NCBI RefSeq assembly: GCF_005877005.1
Contig: NZ_SSNH01000005.1
Coordinates: forward strand, 62,001-126,000
Direction: 5' to 3'
From: Sinomonas susongensis
Lineage (GTDB): Bacteria > Actinomycetota > Actinomycetes > Actinomycetales > Micrococcaceae
Length of the DNA stretch: 64,000 nucleotides
Made by a program: the position numbers and the translations under genes. Position 1 is the stretch's first letter; each line of letters begins with the position of its first letter. The notes below the pieces were generated by a model, which was given only the letters and a program-made list of their open reading frames with translations, had not been told where the DNA came from and did not search any database. This document shows, piece by piece, positions 8,534-16,987 of the stretch.

Positions 8534-9337
8534 TCAGATCTTCGCGATGACGTCGGCAAGGAGCCTCGAGATGCGCGGGCCCGCGGCTTGGCCCGCCGCG
8601 AGCACCTCCTCGTGGCTCAGGGCGGTGGGGCTGATCCCGGCGGCGAGGTTCGTCACGAGCGAGATGCCGAACACCTCCATGCGGGAGTGGCGGGCGGCGA
8701 TCGCCTCGAGGGCGGTCGACATCCCGATGAGGTCTGCTCCGATCCGGTGCGCGTACTGGACCTCGGCCGGGGTTTCGTAGTGGGGACCCGGGAACTGTGC
8801 GTACACGCCCTCGTCGAGGGACGGGTCGATTCCGTGGGCGAGTTCGCGCAGGCGCGGCGAGTAGAGGTCGGTGAGGTCCACGAACGTCGCTCCCTCGAGG
8901 GGCGAGACCCCTGTGAGGTTGATGTGGTCGCGGATGAGGACCGGTGTCCCGGGACGCCATGAGGGGTTCAGCCCCCCGCAGCCGTTGGTGAGGACCACAA
9001 CCGAGCAGCCGGCTGCCGCAGCCGTGCGGACGCCGTGGACTACGGACCGCACGCCCTTGCCCTCGTAATAATGCGTGCGGGCGCCCAGGACGAGTGCCCG
9101 CTTCCCGTTCGGGAGCAGGACGGAGCGGATGGTGCCGACGTGCCCCACCACGGCGGGGGCGGAGAACCCGGGGACCTCGTCCGCCGGAAGTGTCGCCGTG
9201 ACCTCTCCGATGAGGTCCGCCGCGCCGCTCCAGCCGGAGCCGAGGACGAGAGCGATATCGTGCGAGGCCGCGCCGGTCGCCTTGGCAATGTGGTCCGCGG
9301 CGGCTTGGGCCAGCACGAAGGGCTCGGAAGTCGTCAC
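8534..9337 (-). CDS. Purine nucleoside phosphorylase
   Basis: Trimeric-type PNP that splits purine (deoxy)ribonucleosides with phosphate to base and pentose 1-phosphate. Seen are ALVLGSGW (phosphate loop), RTHYYEG-type segment, LTNGCGGLNPSW, LIRDHINLTG, the PGPHYETPAE loop and IGMSTALEAIAARH. I chose GTG at 9337 (VTTSEPFVL, 267 aa). The open frame continues upstream to 9910, but that part is low-complexity and antisense to lpdA. It lies 9 bases before the mutase gene on the same strand, so the two are probably one operon. The 124-base gap to lpdA on the other strand must hold both promoters. Confidence 0.93.
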   Translation of the reverse strand: MTTSEPFVLAQAAADHIAKATGAASHDIALVLGSGWSGAADLIGEVTATLPADEVPGFSAPAVVGHVGTIRSVLLPNGKRALVLGARTHYYEGKGVRSVVHGVRTAAAAGCSVVVLTNGCGGLNPSWRPGTPVLIRDHINLTGVSPLEGATFVDLTDLYSPRLRELAHGIDPSLDEGVYAQFPGPHYETPAEVQYAHRIGADLIGMSTALEAIAARHSRMEVFGISLVTNLAAGISPTALSHEEVLAAGQAAGPRISRLLADVIAKI

Positions 9338-9461
9338 AGGTAGAAACCTACCAACGCCGTCCCGCGGGTGGCACGCCACACGGGGATCCGTGCGCCACAT
9401 CACGCGGGAGTGTGCTCCAGGAGGTGGTGGTGCGGTGGACGGGCAGGCACAATGGTTATCC

Positions 9462-10871
9462 GTGACGACGAACCCCGACTTCAGCGTGCCCCACATCGCG
9501 ATCCTGGGAGGCGGCCCTGGGGGATACGAGGCCGCTTCAGTCGCGGCCTCCCTCGGAGCCCGCGTGACCGTCGTCGAACGCGCCGGACTCGGCGGTTCCG
9601 CGGTGCTGACGGACGTCGTGCCGTCCAAGACCCTCATCGCGACTTCTGACCTCATGACGCGCGTCGAGGAGGCGTCCACACTCGGCGTCCGTTTCGGCGA
9701 GCACGACGGCCAGCCGGACAAGCGTGCCGACATCCGCGCGGTGAACACCCGTCTCCTCGGCCTCGCGCGCCAGCAGTCGGACGACATCCGGGCCGGCCTC
9801 GAGCAGCTCGGTGTCCGGCTCGTCATGGGCGAGGGGCGCCTCGTCGAGCAGCACACGATCGAGGTCACGACGGAGGACGGCGTCGAGCGCGTCGAGGCGG
9901 ACGCCGTCATCCTCGCCGTGGGCGCCCACCCGCGCGAACTGCCGACGGCGCGCTACGACGGCGAGCGGATCCTCAACTGGACCCAGATCTACAAGCTCGA
10001 GGAGCTCCCCGAGCACCTCATCGTCGTCGGCTCCGGCGTGACGGGTGCGGAGTTCGCGTCCGCCTACAACGGGCTGGGGGCCAAGGTCACGCTCGTGTCC
10101 TCGAGGGACCGTGTGCTCCCGGGATCCGACGAGGATGCGGCCGAGCTGCTCGAGAAGGTCTTCTCGCGGCGCGGCGTCAACGTCCTCTCGCGTTCCCGCG
10201 CGGCCGCCGTCGAACGCACGGGCGACGGCGTCGCCGTCGTCCTCGGCGACGGCACCAAGGTGACCGGCTCGCATTGCCTCGTGTGCGTCGGCTCCATCCC
10301 GAACACCGCCGGCATCGGTCTCGAGGAGGCCGGCATCGCGCTGTCGGAGAGCGGCCACATCAAGGTCGACGGCGTCTCCCGCACGACGGCGATCAACGTC
10401 TACGCGGCGGGGGACTGCACGGGCGTCCTCGCGCTCGCCTCGGTCGCGGCCATGCAGGGTCGCATCGCCGTGGCCCACTTCCTCGGCGACCAGACGACGC
10501 CCCTCAACCTCAACTACGTCGCCTCGAACATCTTCACGTCTCCCGAAATCGCGTCCGTGGGCGTCTCCGAAGCGGACGTCGCGAGCGGGAAGGTCGCCGG
10601 CGACATCGTGACACTGCGCCTCAAGAGCAACGCGCGCGCCAAGATGCGCAACACGACGGACGGGTTCGTCAAGATCATCGCCCGCAAGGGGACGGGCACC
10701 GTGATCGGCGCCGTAGTCATGGGCTCGAACGCCTCGGAGCTCATCTTCGGCCTCGCCCTCGCAGTCGAACAGAAGCTCCACGTCGACGACATCGCCGGGA
10801 CGTACGCGGTGTACCCGTCGCTCTCGGGCTCGATCTCGGAGGCGGCGCGGCGCCTGCACGTGCACATGTGA
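9462..10871 (+). CDS. lpdA: NAD(P)H-quinone dehydrogenase, LpdA-like flavoprotein
   Basis: A 469-residue member of the pyridine nucleotide-disulfide reductase family. It has the FAD loop ILGGGPGGYEAA, NAD loop VVGSGVTGAEFASAYN, the second FAD motif YAAGDCTG and a C-terminal dimerisation domain. The redox-active CxxxxC of true lipoamide dehydrogenases is missing: the segment reads GGSAVLTDVVPSK. The C-terminal His-Glu pair is also absent (YPSLSGSISEA). That is the pattern of M. tuberculosis LpdA (Rv3303c), a quinone reductase that cannot work on lipoamide. The GTG start at 9462 is chosen because homologous sequence begins there; longer frames read across the promoter. The divergent neighbour is PNP, as in mycobacteria. 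Confidence 0.92.
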   Translation: MTTNPDFSVPHIAILGGGPGGYEAASVAASLGARVTVVERAGLGGSAVLTDVVPSKTLIATSDLMTRVEEASTLGVRFGEHDGQPDKRADIRAVNTRLLGLARQQSDDIRAGLEQLGVRLVMGEGRLVEQHTIEVTTEDGVERVEADAVILAVGAHPRELPTARYDGERILNWTQIYKLEELPEHLIVVGSGVTGAEFASAYNGLGAKVTLVSSRDRVLPGSDEDAAELLEKVFSRRGVNVLSRSRAAAVERTGDGVAVVLGDGTKVTGSHCLVCVGSIPNTAGIGLEEAGIALSESGHIKVDGVSRTTAINVYAAGDCTGVLALASVAAMQGRIAVAHFLGDQTTPLNLNYVASNIFTSPEIASVGVSEADVASGKVAGDIVTLRLKSNARAKMRNTTDGFVKIIARKGTGTVIGAVVMGSNASELIFGLALAVEQKLHVDDIAGTYAVYPSLSGSISEAARRLHVHM

Positions 10872-10966
10872 CCACGGCGAGGCCATGCCGGCAGCAGGCA
10901 GGAGCCTTCGAGGCTTGACCGACTCAAGCCTTGAGGGTCCAGCCGGAGCCGGGCGATGATGTCGCC

Positions 10967-11440
10967 ATGGCATCTCACCTCTCCGACGGGCAGGCCCTGA
11001 CGGCAGTACGGAGTCACCACGCCGACATGCTCGATCGCGCGTCCGCGCTGTCCCAGACCCTGACGGCCGCCGTCGAAGCGGGGGACAGCGGCACCGTGTA
11101 CGACGAGAAGGGCAACCTCATCGAGTGGTGCACCGACGAGCTCGTACCGCACTGCGTCGCGGAAGAGGACAGGATCTACCCCACTGCCGCCGCCGTCGCC
11201 GAGGCACAGCTCCTCGTGGAAGGACTCCGGCACGACCACGAGGCGATTGCCGCCCTGGTCGAGGAGCTGCGGGTCTCGGACGGGGTTCGCGCGGCGGCCG
11301 TGGGGCAGGCCGTCGTGAGGGCGTTCGCACTGCATGCCGACAAGGAGGACGCTCTCCTGTTCCCAGCGCTCGCCGACCGGGCCGGGTCCGGCTTCGCGGA
11401 GGCCGTGGAGGGGCTCGAGGAGATCCTGGGCGCCGTCTGA
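10967..11440 (+). CDS. Hemerythrin/HHE-domain protein
   Basis: A 157-residue all-helical protein with the spaced His/Glu/Asp residues of the HHE cation-binding fold: RSHHADML, PHCVAEEDRIYP, RHDHEAIAALVEEL and LHADKEDALLFPAL. Such proteins bind a di-iron (or haem-related) centre and sense or handle O2, NO or reactive oxygen. ATG at 10967 was chosen; an open frame begins 36 bases earlier but has no better initiation signal. It sits convergent to the nitrate/nitrite reductase genes, where a role against nitric oxide or nitrite stress would make sense, but that is only contextual inference. Confidence 0.85.
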   Translation: MASHLSDGQALTAVRSHHADMLDRASALSQTLTAAVEAGDSGTVYDEKGNLIEWCTDELVPHCVAEEDRIYPTAAAVAEAQLLVEGLRHDHEAIAALVEELRVSDGVRAAAVGQAVVRAFALHADKEDALLFPALADRAGSGFAEAVEGLEEILGAV

Positions 11441-11464
11441 GCCGCGCCTTCAATGCGCGAGGGC

Positions 11465-13054
11465 CTATGCGCCGACTCCCGCGAGGTGCTCCTCGATGAG
11501 CGCGCGCACGGAGTCTCGGCAGCCGCCGCACCCCGTCCCTGCACGGGTCGACCTCGAGACCTCTTCAACCGTCGCGCACCCGCCGAGCACCGCCTCCTGC
11601 ACGCTGCCGCGACTCACTCCGGCGCAGCGGCACAGGGTCGATTCGGGCCCCGCCGAGGAGCCCGGCACGCCGAGGGAGCTCTCCGGCCCGTCGAGTCGGA
11701 GCAGCACCGACCGGTCCGCCGGCAGTTCGGCTCCGCTGCCGAACAGGAGCGTCAGCTCGGCTGCGGCGCGCGGCATGCCCAGGGCAAGGAACCCCTCCAG
11801 GACGCCCCCGCGCGTGCACATCTTGACGTAGCGCCCATGGGCCGGGTCGGCCCACAGCGAAACCTCTAGGGGCAGCCGGCCCCCGTCGTCCGCGTCCCAG
11901 GCGATGGACTCCCACGGCTCGCGCTGGACGTCCCCGGCAGCCGCGAGGTTGACCCCGCGCGCCTTGAGGAGGATGACTCCTGGACGCTCCTCCGGCAGGG
12001 GCGCTGGGTCGGCTTCGCCGAGGAGCTCCGAGCGGAACGACGCGGCGAGCCAATCGGCCTGCCGCCACCCCGGGGCTATGAGTCCGCTCGGCGCGGACCC
12101 CCGCCGGCACGCCTCGCACGCCGGCTCTGCGCAGCGCACTTCGGCGCAGTCGCCGATCGCGAAGACGTTCTCCGCGTGCACCGCGGCGAGACCGTGGTCC
12201 ACGAGGATCCCGGCGCCGACGGCGAGCCCGGCACCCTCGGCGAGCTCACGCCGCGGCTGGGCGCCGCACGCGAGGACGAGCAGGTCGCCGTCGATCGCCG
12301 ACCCGTCGTCGAGGACCACCGCGCGGAACTCGCCGTCCTCGCCGGTTTCGATGCCGGTTGCCCGCGCATTGGAGGCGATCCGAAGGCCTCCGCCGCGCAG
12401 GACGGCGCTGAGCGTCGCCCCGCCGCCCCGGTCCAGCTGACGTCCCAAGGGGTGCTCCCCGTGGTGCACGAGTGTGACGGACGCGCCCTCCTCCGACGCC
12501 GCGAGTGCCGCCTCGAGACCCAGCACCCCGCCGCCGAGCACGACGATCCGTCGGCGCCCACGCACGGCCTCGGAGAGGCATTCCGCGTCGGCAAGGTCCC
12601 GCAGTGCGGCAACTCCGCGTGGCAGAACGGGGTGCAGCGGATCCGGGTCGAGGCCGGCGAGGCGGGGGATCACGGGCCGGGCACCGGTCGCGAGGACGAG
12701 CCGGTCGTAGGGGAGGGGAGCGCCGCTCGAAACGTGGACGAGCCGTCGCCTCCTGTCGATCCGAGCGACGTTCGTGCCCAGGACAACCCGCACGCCGTCG
12801 ACCGCCAGCTCGTCGGGGTCGGCGAGCCGCATGGAGGCGAGCGTCGTCCGTCCGACGCCCAGGTCCGCGATCAGGACCCGGTTGTACGCAGCCTGTTCCT
12901 CTTCCCCGATCACCGTCACTTCGGCGAGTCCCGCCGTGACAGCGGGTCGGAGCTCGTCGACGAAGCGTGCCGCGACGGGCCCGAAGCCGACGACGACGAT
13001 GCGCTCCGGGGCGTCCACCGGCCTGGGACCGTGTTGCTCGGCGGTGTAGCTCAC
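11465..13054 (-). CDS. FAD/NAD-dependent nitrate reductase electron-transfer subunit with BFD domain
   Basis: A 529-residue protein made of a NirB-like FAD/NAD module (VVVGFGPVAARFVDE at the start, IVVLGGGVLGLEAAL in the middle, NVFAIGDCAEV) followed by a C-terminal 2Fe-2S BFD domain (STLCRCAGVSRG and TGCGGCRDS). There is no siroheme domain, so it is not a nitrite reductase itself. It resembles the NasB/NasC-type reductases that pass electrons from NAD(P)H to assimilatory nitrate reductase. The GTG start at 13054 overlaps the stop of the catalytic subunit (GTGA) and has GGAAGGAG 5 bases upstream. The open frame continues to 14464 but that part is an antisense shadow of the catalytic gene. Confidence 0.9.
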   Translation of the reverse strand: MSYTAEQHGPRPVDAPERIVVVGFGPVAARFVDELRPAVTAGLAEVTVIGEEEQAAYNRVLIADLGVGRTTLASMRLADPDELAVDGVRVVLGTNVARIDRRRRLVHVSSGAPLPYDRLVLATGARPVIPRLAGLDPDPLHPVLPRGVAALRDLADAECLSEAVRGRRRIVVLGGGVLGLEAALAASEEGASVTLVHHGEHPLGRQLDRGGGATLSAVLRGGGLRIASNARATGIETGEDGEFRAVVLDDGSAIDGDLLVLACGAQPRRELAEGAGLAVGAGILVDHGLAAVHAENVFAIGDCAEVRCAEPACEACRRGSAPSGLIAPGWRQADWLAASFRSELLGEADPAPLPEERPGVILLKARGVNLAAAGDVQREPWESIAWDADDGGRLPLEVSLWADPAHGRYVKMCTRGGVLEGFLALGMPRAAAELTLLFGSGAELPADRSVLLRLDGPESSLGVPGSSAGPESTLCRCAGVSRGSVQEAVLGGCATVEEVSRSTRAGTGCGGCRDSVRALIEEHLAGVGA

Positions 13055-15288
13055 CTGTGCTCCTTCCGCTGGGCGGCGGGGACGAGATGGGGATCGACGG
13101 ACCGGAGGCCGGGAGGCGGAACGCCCGCGGGCTGGACGAGGACGCGCGTCGTCTTGAATTCGGGCATCCCGGAAATCGGATCCGTGCGGGCCTCCGTGAC
13201 CTGGTTCGCGGCGCCGAGGCCCGGGAAGTGGAACGGCAGGAACACGGTGTCCGGACGGATGCCCGCGGTGAGTTCGACCCGGCACACCACCCCAGGGTCT
13301 GAGGGAGGCGCCCCCAGAACCGACGGGTCGGCCCGCGTGACGCGCACCCACGCCCCGTCTTCGAGGCGCAGGCGGGCGGCGGAGGCGGGGTGGAGCTGCA
13401 AGCGCGGTTCGGGCTGCGCGCTGCTGAGTGAAGGGACGCGGCGCGTCTGTGCCCCCGACTGATAGTGCTCGAGCAGGCGTCCCGTCGCGAGCTGGAACTC
13501 CTCGAGGGCCGGCGGCGGGGAGGCCCAGCCGGGGGTCGGCGCGCGGACGGCGACGAGCCGCGCCCGCCCGTCGTCGTGGGCGAAACGCCGCGCGAACAGG
13601 CGCGGGGTTCCGTGCGATCCTCGCGGGTACGGCCAATAGGCCTCTTCGCCGGCGTCGAGTGCGGGGTACGAGATCCCCGAGTAGTCGGCGGGGCCCCCGG
13701 CCGAGGCCGCGCGCAGCTCCTCGAAGACGTCCTGGGGATCGGTGGGAAAGGACGACGGCGCGTCCAGCAGTTCCGCGAGGCGGTTCAGGATCCACAGTTC
13801 GGACCGCGCGTTCGCGGGCGGTTCGACGGCTCTGCGCCGCCGCAGGACACGGCCCTCGAGATTGGTCATCGTGCCCTCTTCCTCGGCCCACTGCAGGACG
13901 GGCAGCACCACGTGGGCCTCGCGGGCCGTCTCGGAGAGGAAGAAGTCGCACACGGCAAGGAAGTCCAGCTTCCGCAGGCCCTCGAGGACCTGCGAGACGT
14001 CCGGCGCGGAGACCGCGAAGTTGGCACCGTGGACGAGGAGCGCGCGCACGCCGTCGCCCGTTCCCAGGGTTCGCAGAAGCTCGACGGCCGGGAGCCCCGG
14101 GCCGGGGATGCTCGCCTCGGGGACGCCCCACACGCCAGCGACGTGCGCCCGGGCGGCCGGATCCGTGATCTTGCGGTAGCCCGGGAGCTGGTCCGCCTTC
14201 TGACCGTGCTCCCGCCCGCCTTGGCCGTTGCCCTGGCCTGTGAGCGTTCCGTAGCCGCCGCGGGTGGAACCTGGGAGGCCCAGGAGGAGCGCGAGGTTGA
14301 TCGCGGCGGTTACGGTGTCGGTGCCGTCGGCGTGCTGTTCGACGCCGCGTCCCGTGAGGATGTAGCACGAGCCGGTCCGGGCGGAGGACGCGAGGCGGTG
14401 AGCGGTCGCGCGGACGGCCTCCGCGGGCACGCCTGTCACCGCCTGGACCCGCTCGGGCCACCACGGCGCGACAGACCGGACGACGGCTTCGATCCCGTGG
14501 GTCCTCTCCGCGACGTAGGGCGAGTCCAGCAGCCCGTCGTTCACGACGACATGCGCCAGGCCCAGAAGCAGCACGAGGTCCGTGTGCGGCGCGGGCGCGA
14601 GGTGAGTGCCCGCGCCGTCGTCGGTCAGTCCGGCTGTGGCCGAGTGGCGCGGGTCGACGACGACGAGCCCGCCCGCCGCGCGCGCCCCCTCAAGGTGCCG
14701 GACGAATGGCGGCATGGTGTCGGCGACGTTGGAGCCGAGCAGGAGGATCGTGTCGGCGTCGTCAAGGTCGGCAAGCCGGAACGGGAGGCCCCGGTCGATG
14801 CCGAACGCGCGGTTCGCGGCAGCCGCCGCTGAGGACATGCAGAACCGGCCGTTGTAGTCGATGCGCGAGGTGCCGAGCGCGACCCGGGCGAACTTGCCCA
14901 GCAGGTACGCCTTCTCGTTGGTCAGGCCGCCGCCGCCGAAGACGCCGACCGCGTCCGGCCCGTGCACCGACTGGGCCCGGCGGATCTCGGCCGCAACCCG
15001 GCCGAGCGCCTCGTCCCAGCCCACGGGCCGGAGCACCCCCTGCTCGTCCCTGACGAGGGGCTCCACGAGCCGCTCGGGATGCCTCAGGAGCTCCGCCGAG
15101 GTCCAGCCCTTGCGGCACAGCGCTCCCCGGTTCGCAGGGAAGTCCCGGCCAGTCACCTCGAGGGGTGTCGCGCCTTCAGGCGCGGGCGTCAGGCTCAGTC
15201 CACACTGGAGCGCACAGTACGGGCAGTGGGTCGCCGTCGACGCCGGCTGGGCCGCGGGGTGGGGGAGACGATCCGCCGGAGCCGCCAC
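13051..15288 (-). CDS. Assimilatory nitrate reductase, molybdopterin catalytic subunit
   Basis: A 745-residue molybdopterin oxidoreductase. N-terminal cysteines HCPYCALQCGL and ALCRKGW form the 4Fe-4S site. Then follow GVFGGGGLTNEKAYLLGKFAR and GSNVADTMPP of the bis-MGD domains. The C-terminal MGD-binding barrel includes LATGRLLEHYQSGAQTRR and FLPFHFPG. No Tat signal is visible, which fits a cytosolic assimilatory enzyme (NasA type) reducing nitrate to nitrite. The start is GTG at 15288, one base after the narK stop, so translation is likely coupled. The next gene overlaps by four bases. Together narK, this gene and the FAD/BFD reductase form a nitrate uptake and reduction operon under the GlnR-like box. 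Confidence 0.92.
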   Translation of the reverse strand: MAAPADRLPHPAAQPASTATHCPYCALQCGLSLTPAPEGATPLEVTGRDFPANRGALCRKGWTSAELLRHPERLVEPLVRDEQGVLRPVGWDEALGRVAAEIRRAQSVHGPDAVGVFGGGGLTNEKAYLLGKFARVALGTSRIDYNGRFCMSSAAAAANRAFGIDRGLPFRLADLDDADTILLLGSNVADTMPPFVRHLEGARAAGGLVVVDPRHSATAGLTDDGAGTHLAPAPHTDLVLLLGLAHVVVNDGLLDSPYVAERTHGIEAVVRSVAPWWPERVQAVTGVPAEAVRATAHRLASSARTGSCYILTGRGVEQHADGTDTVTAAINLALLLGLPGSTRGGYGTLTGQGNGQGGREHGQKADQLPGYRKITDPAARAHVAGVWGVPEASIPGPGLPAVELLRTLGTGDGVRALLVHGANFAVSAPDVSQVLEGLRKLDFLAVCDFFLSETAREAHVVLPVLQWAEEEGTMTNLEGRVLRRRRAVEPPANARSELWILNRLAELLDAPSSFPTDPQDVFEELRAASAGGPADYSGISYPALDAGEEAYWPYPRGSHGTPRLFARRFAHDDGRARLVAVRAPTPGWASPPPALEEFQLATGRLLEHYQSGAQTRRVPSLSSAQPEPRLQLHPASAARLRLEDGAWVRVTRADPSVLGAPPSDPGVVCRVELTAGIRPDTVFLPFHFPGLGAANQVTEARTDPISGMPEFKTTRVLVQPAGVPPPGLRSVDPHLVPAAQRKEHR

Positions 15289-15289
15289 G

Positions 15290-16708
15290 TCAGGCCCCCG
15301 CCCCGGCCACGGCGCTCCCGCGGCGCAGGTAGCAGGCCCACGAGACGATCAGCATGAGCGCGTATGCGCCGACGAAGCCGAAGAAGGCGGGCACATACGA
15401 GCCCGTCCCGCTGCTCGAGGCGCCGAGGAGCTGCGGGATCGCGAAGCCGCCGTACGCTCCGATCGCCGAGACCAGCCCCAGGGCGGCCGAGGACAGGCGG
15501 GCGGTCTGCGACTGCGCGGCTCCGGACCTGGCGGCCCGGCTCGCTCGGGCGAAGATCACGGGGATCATGCGGTAGGTCGAGCCGTTGCCGATGCCGCTCG
15601 CGGCGAACAGCACGAGGAAGAGGCCGAGGAACAGCCAGAAGCTCTTGAGCGGGAGCGTTGCGATGAGTGCGAGGGTCGCCGTGGCCATGACCGCGAACGA
15701 CGCGACCGTGATGGGTGCGCCGCCGAACCGGTCGGCAAGCCTGCCGCCGTATGGCCGCGCGAGCGAGCCCACGAGCGGTCCCAGGAACGCGAGCGAAAGC
15801 GCGGCTGGCCCGACGGTGAAGGTCGAGTAGGGCGGGAACATGTCGTGGATGAGCTTGGGGAACACTCCGCCGAAGCCGATGAACGAACCGAACGTGCCGA
15901 TGTAGAGGAAGGCGACGACCCAGAGGTGCGGCTCCTTGAGGGCCGCGAGCGAACCGGCGAGGTCGCCCTTCGCGTTCGTGAGGTTGTTCATCCTCCGAGA
16001 GGCAGCGAAGGCGGCGACGAGGATGAGCGGGACCCACATTAGGCCTGCTATCGCGAGCGTCCCGCCGGCTCCCGGAGCACCCACGCCTCCGGTCACGACG
16101 ACGGCGGTGAGGCTCACCGCGATCGGCACGGCGAGCTGTGAGACCGCGGCGCCGAGATTGCCGCCCGCTGCGTTGAGGCCCAACGCCCAGCCCTTCTCCT
16201 TCGCGGGGTAGAAGAACGTGATGTTGGCCATGGAGCTCGCGAAGTTCCCGCCGCCGAACCCCGAGAGGCCCGCGACGAAGAGCATGAGCCAGAAAGGGGT
16301 CGACGGGTTCGCGACGCAGGCCGCGAGGCCGAGGGTGGGGATCAGGAGGAGGAGCGCAGAGACGATGGTCCAGTTGCGTCCCCCGAAGCGGGAGACGGCG
16401 AACGTGTACGGGATCCGCAGCGTGGCGCCCACGAGGCTCGGCATCGAGATGAGCCAGAACGTCTGGGCCGTGTCGAACTTGAAGCCGGCGGCGGGGAGCG
16501 AGACGACGACGATCGACCACAGCTGCCACACCGCGAAGCCGAGGAACTCCGCGAAGATCGACCAGGAGAGATTGCGTCGGGCGATGGCGCGTCCCTCTCG
16601 CTCCCACTGGCCCGCGTCTTCCGGGTTCCAATGCTCGATCCAGCGGCCTGCCCGGAAGTCCAGGCTCAACGGCCGGACGGTTGGCGCAGTCTGGGGTTCG
16701 GTGCTCAT
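15290..16708 (-). CDS. narK: Nitrate/nitrite transporter, MFS NarK family
   Basis: A 472-residue, roughly 12-helix major facilitator. NNP-family signatures are present: SWSIFAEFLGFAVWQLWS in the first helix, the glycine-rich GGGNFASSMANITFFYP and NAAGGNLGAAVSQL, and GTFGSFIGFGGVFPKLI. The conserved arginine of helix 2 falls in LRIPYTF. It should import nitrate (and perhaps export nitrite) across the cytoplasmic membrane. The ATG at 16708 is preceded by an AAGGAGGG ribosome site. It is the first gene of the nitrate reductase operon. The GlnR-like array is about 70-105 bases upstream, nearly the same distance as at nirB. Confidence 0.94.
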   Translation of the reverse strand: MSTEPQTAPTVRPLSLDFRAGRWIEHWNPEDAGQWEREGRAIARRNLSWSIFAEFLGFAVWQLWSIVVVSLPAAGFKFDTAQTFWLISMPSLVGATLRIPYTFAVSRFGGRNWTIVSALLLLIPTLGLAACVANPSTPFWLMLFVAGLSGFGGGNFASSMANITFFYPAKEKGWALGLNAAGGNLGAAVSQLAVPIAVSLTAVVVTGGVGAPGAGGTLAIAGLMWVPLILVAAFAASRRMNNLTNAKGDLAGSLAALKEPHLWVVAFLYIGTFGSFIGFGGVFPKLIHDMFPPYSTFTVGPAALSLAFLGPLVGSLARPYGGRLADRFGGAPITVASFAVMATATLALIATLPLKSFWLFLGLFLVLFAASGIGNGSTYRMIPVIFARASRAARSGAAQSQTARLSSAALGLVSAIGAYGGFAIPQLLGASSSGTGSYVPAFFGFVGAYALMLIVSWACYLRRGSAVAGAGA

Positions 16709-16775
16709 CTGGCCCTCCTTGAAGCGGGAACGGGGTCTGAAGCCCGGGGTCTGGTTCCCACGCTAGGAAGGGTGC

Positions 16776-16813
16776 GTTTCCGCGAGGGTCGCGAGCTGTA
16801 AACGGTCGGTGAC
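16776..16813. promoter_or_regulatory. Candidate GlnR box upstream of narK
   Basis: On the minus strand (direction of narK): GTCAC, six bases, TTTAC, six bases, CGACC, six bases, GAAAC. The spacing is identical to the array at nirB/nirD, and the last half-site matches the GlnR consensus GaAAC exactly. One half-site (CGACC) is poor. Regulation by GlnR is inferred. Confidence 0.6.
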
Positions 16814-16889
16814 ATCGACCTCTCAGCCCGCGCGCGGCCTCGGTGAGCCGTAAACCCCCTGTTCGTCCGTCTCATTATCTGGACCGACT

Positions 16890-16904
16890 GTCCGACTATC
16901 GGAC
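16890..16904. promoter_or_regulatory. Palindromic operator candidate upstream of the MHS transporter
   Basis: GTCCGA-CTA-TCGGAC: perfect 6-bp arms around a 3-base centre, 84 bases before the transporter ATG. Short symmetric sites like this bind dimeric regulators such as GntR or TetR types. No regulator gene is adjacent, so the binding protein is unknown. Confidence 0.4.
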
Positions 16905-16987
16905 GCCGTTCATAGGATCAGGCGTACTGAGATTTCGGACCCGGTTTTCAGCAGGGGTCCAGCATTCTGTGAAAGGCGCAGGGCACC

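Noticed and set aside
9338-9910. Upstream extension of the PNP frame
   Set aside because: It is Ser/Thr/Arg-rich shadow sequence over lpdA. The true PNP start is GTG 9337.
13055-14464. N-terminal extension of the FAD/BFD reductase frame into the nitrate reductase gene
   Set aside because: The extra sequence is Arg/Pro/Gly-rich and out of frame with the molybdopterin domains. The GTG at 13054 has a ribosome site and begins family-like sequence.
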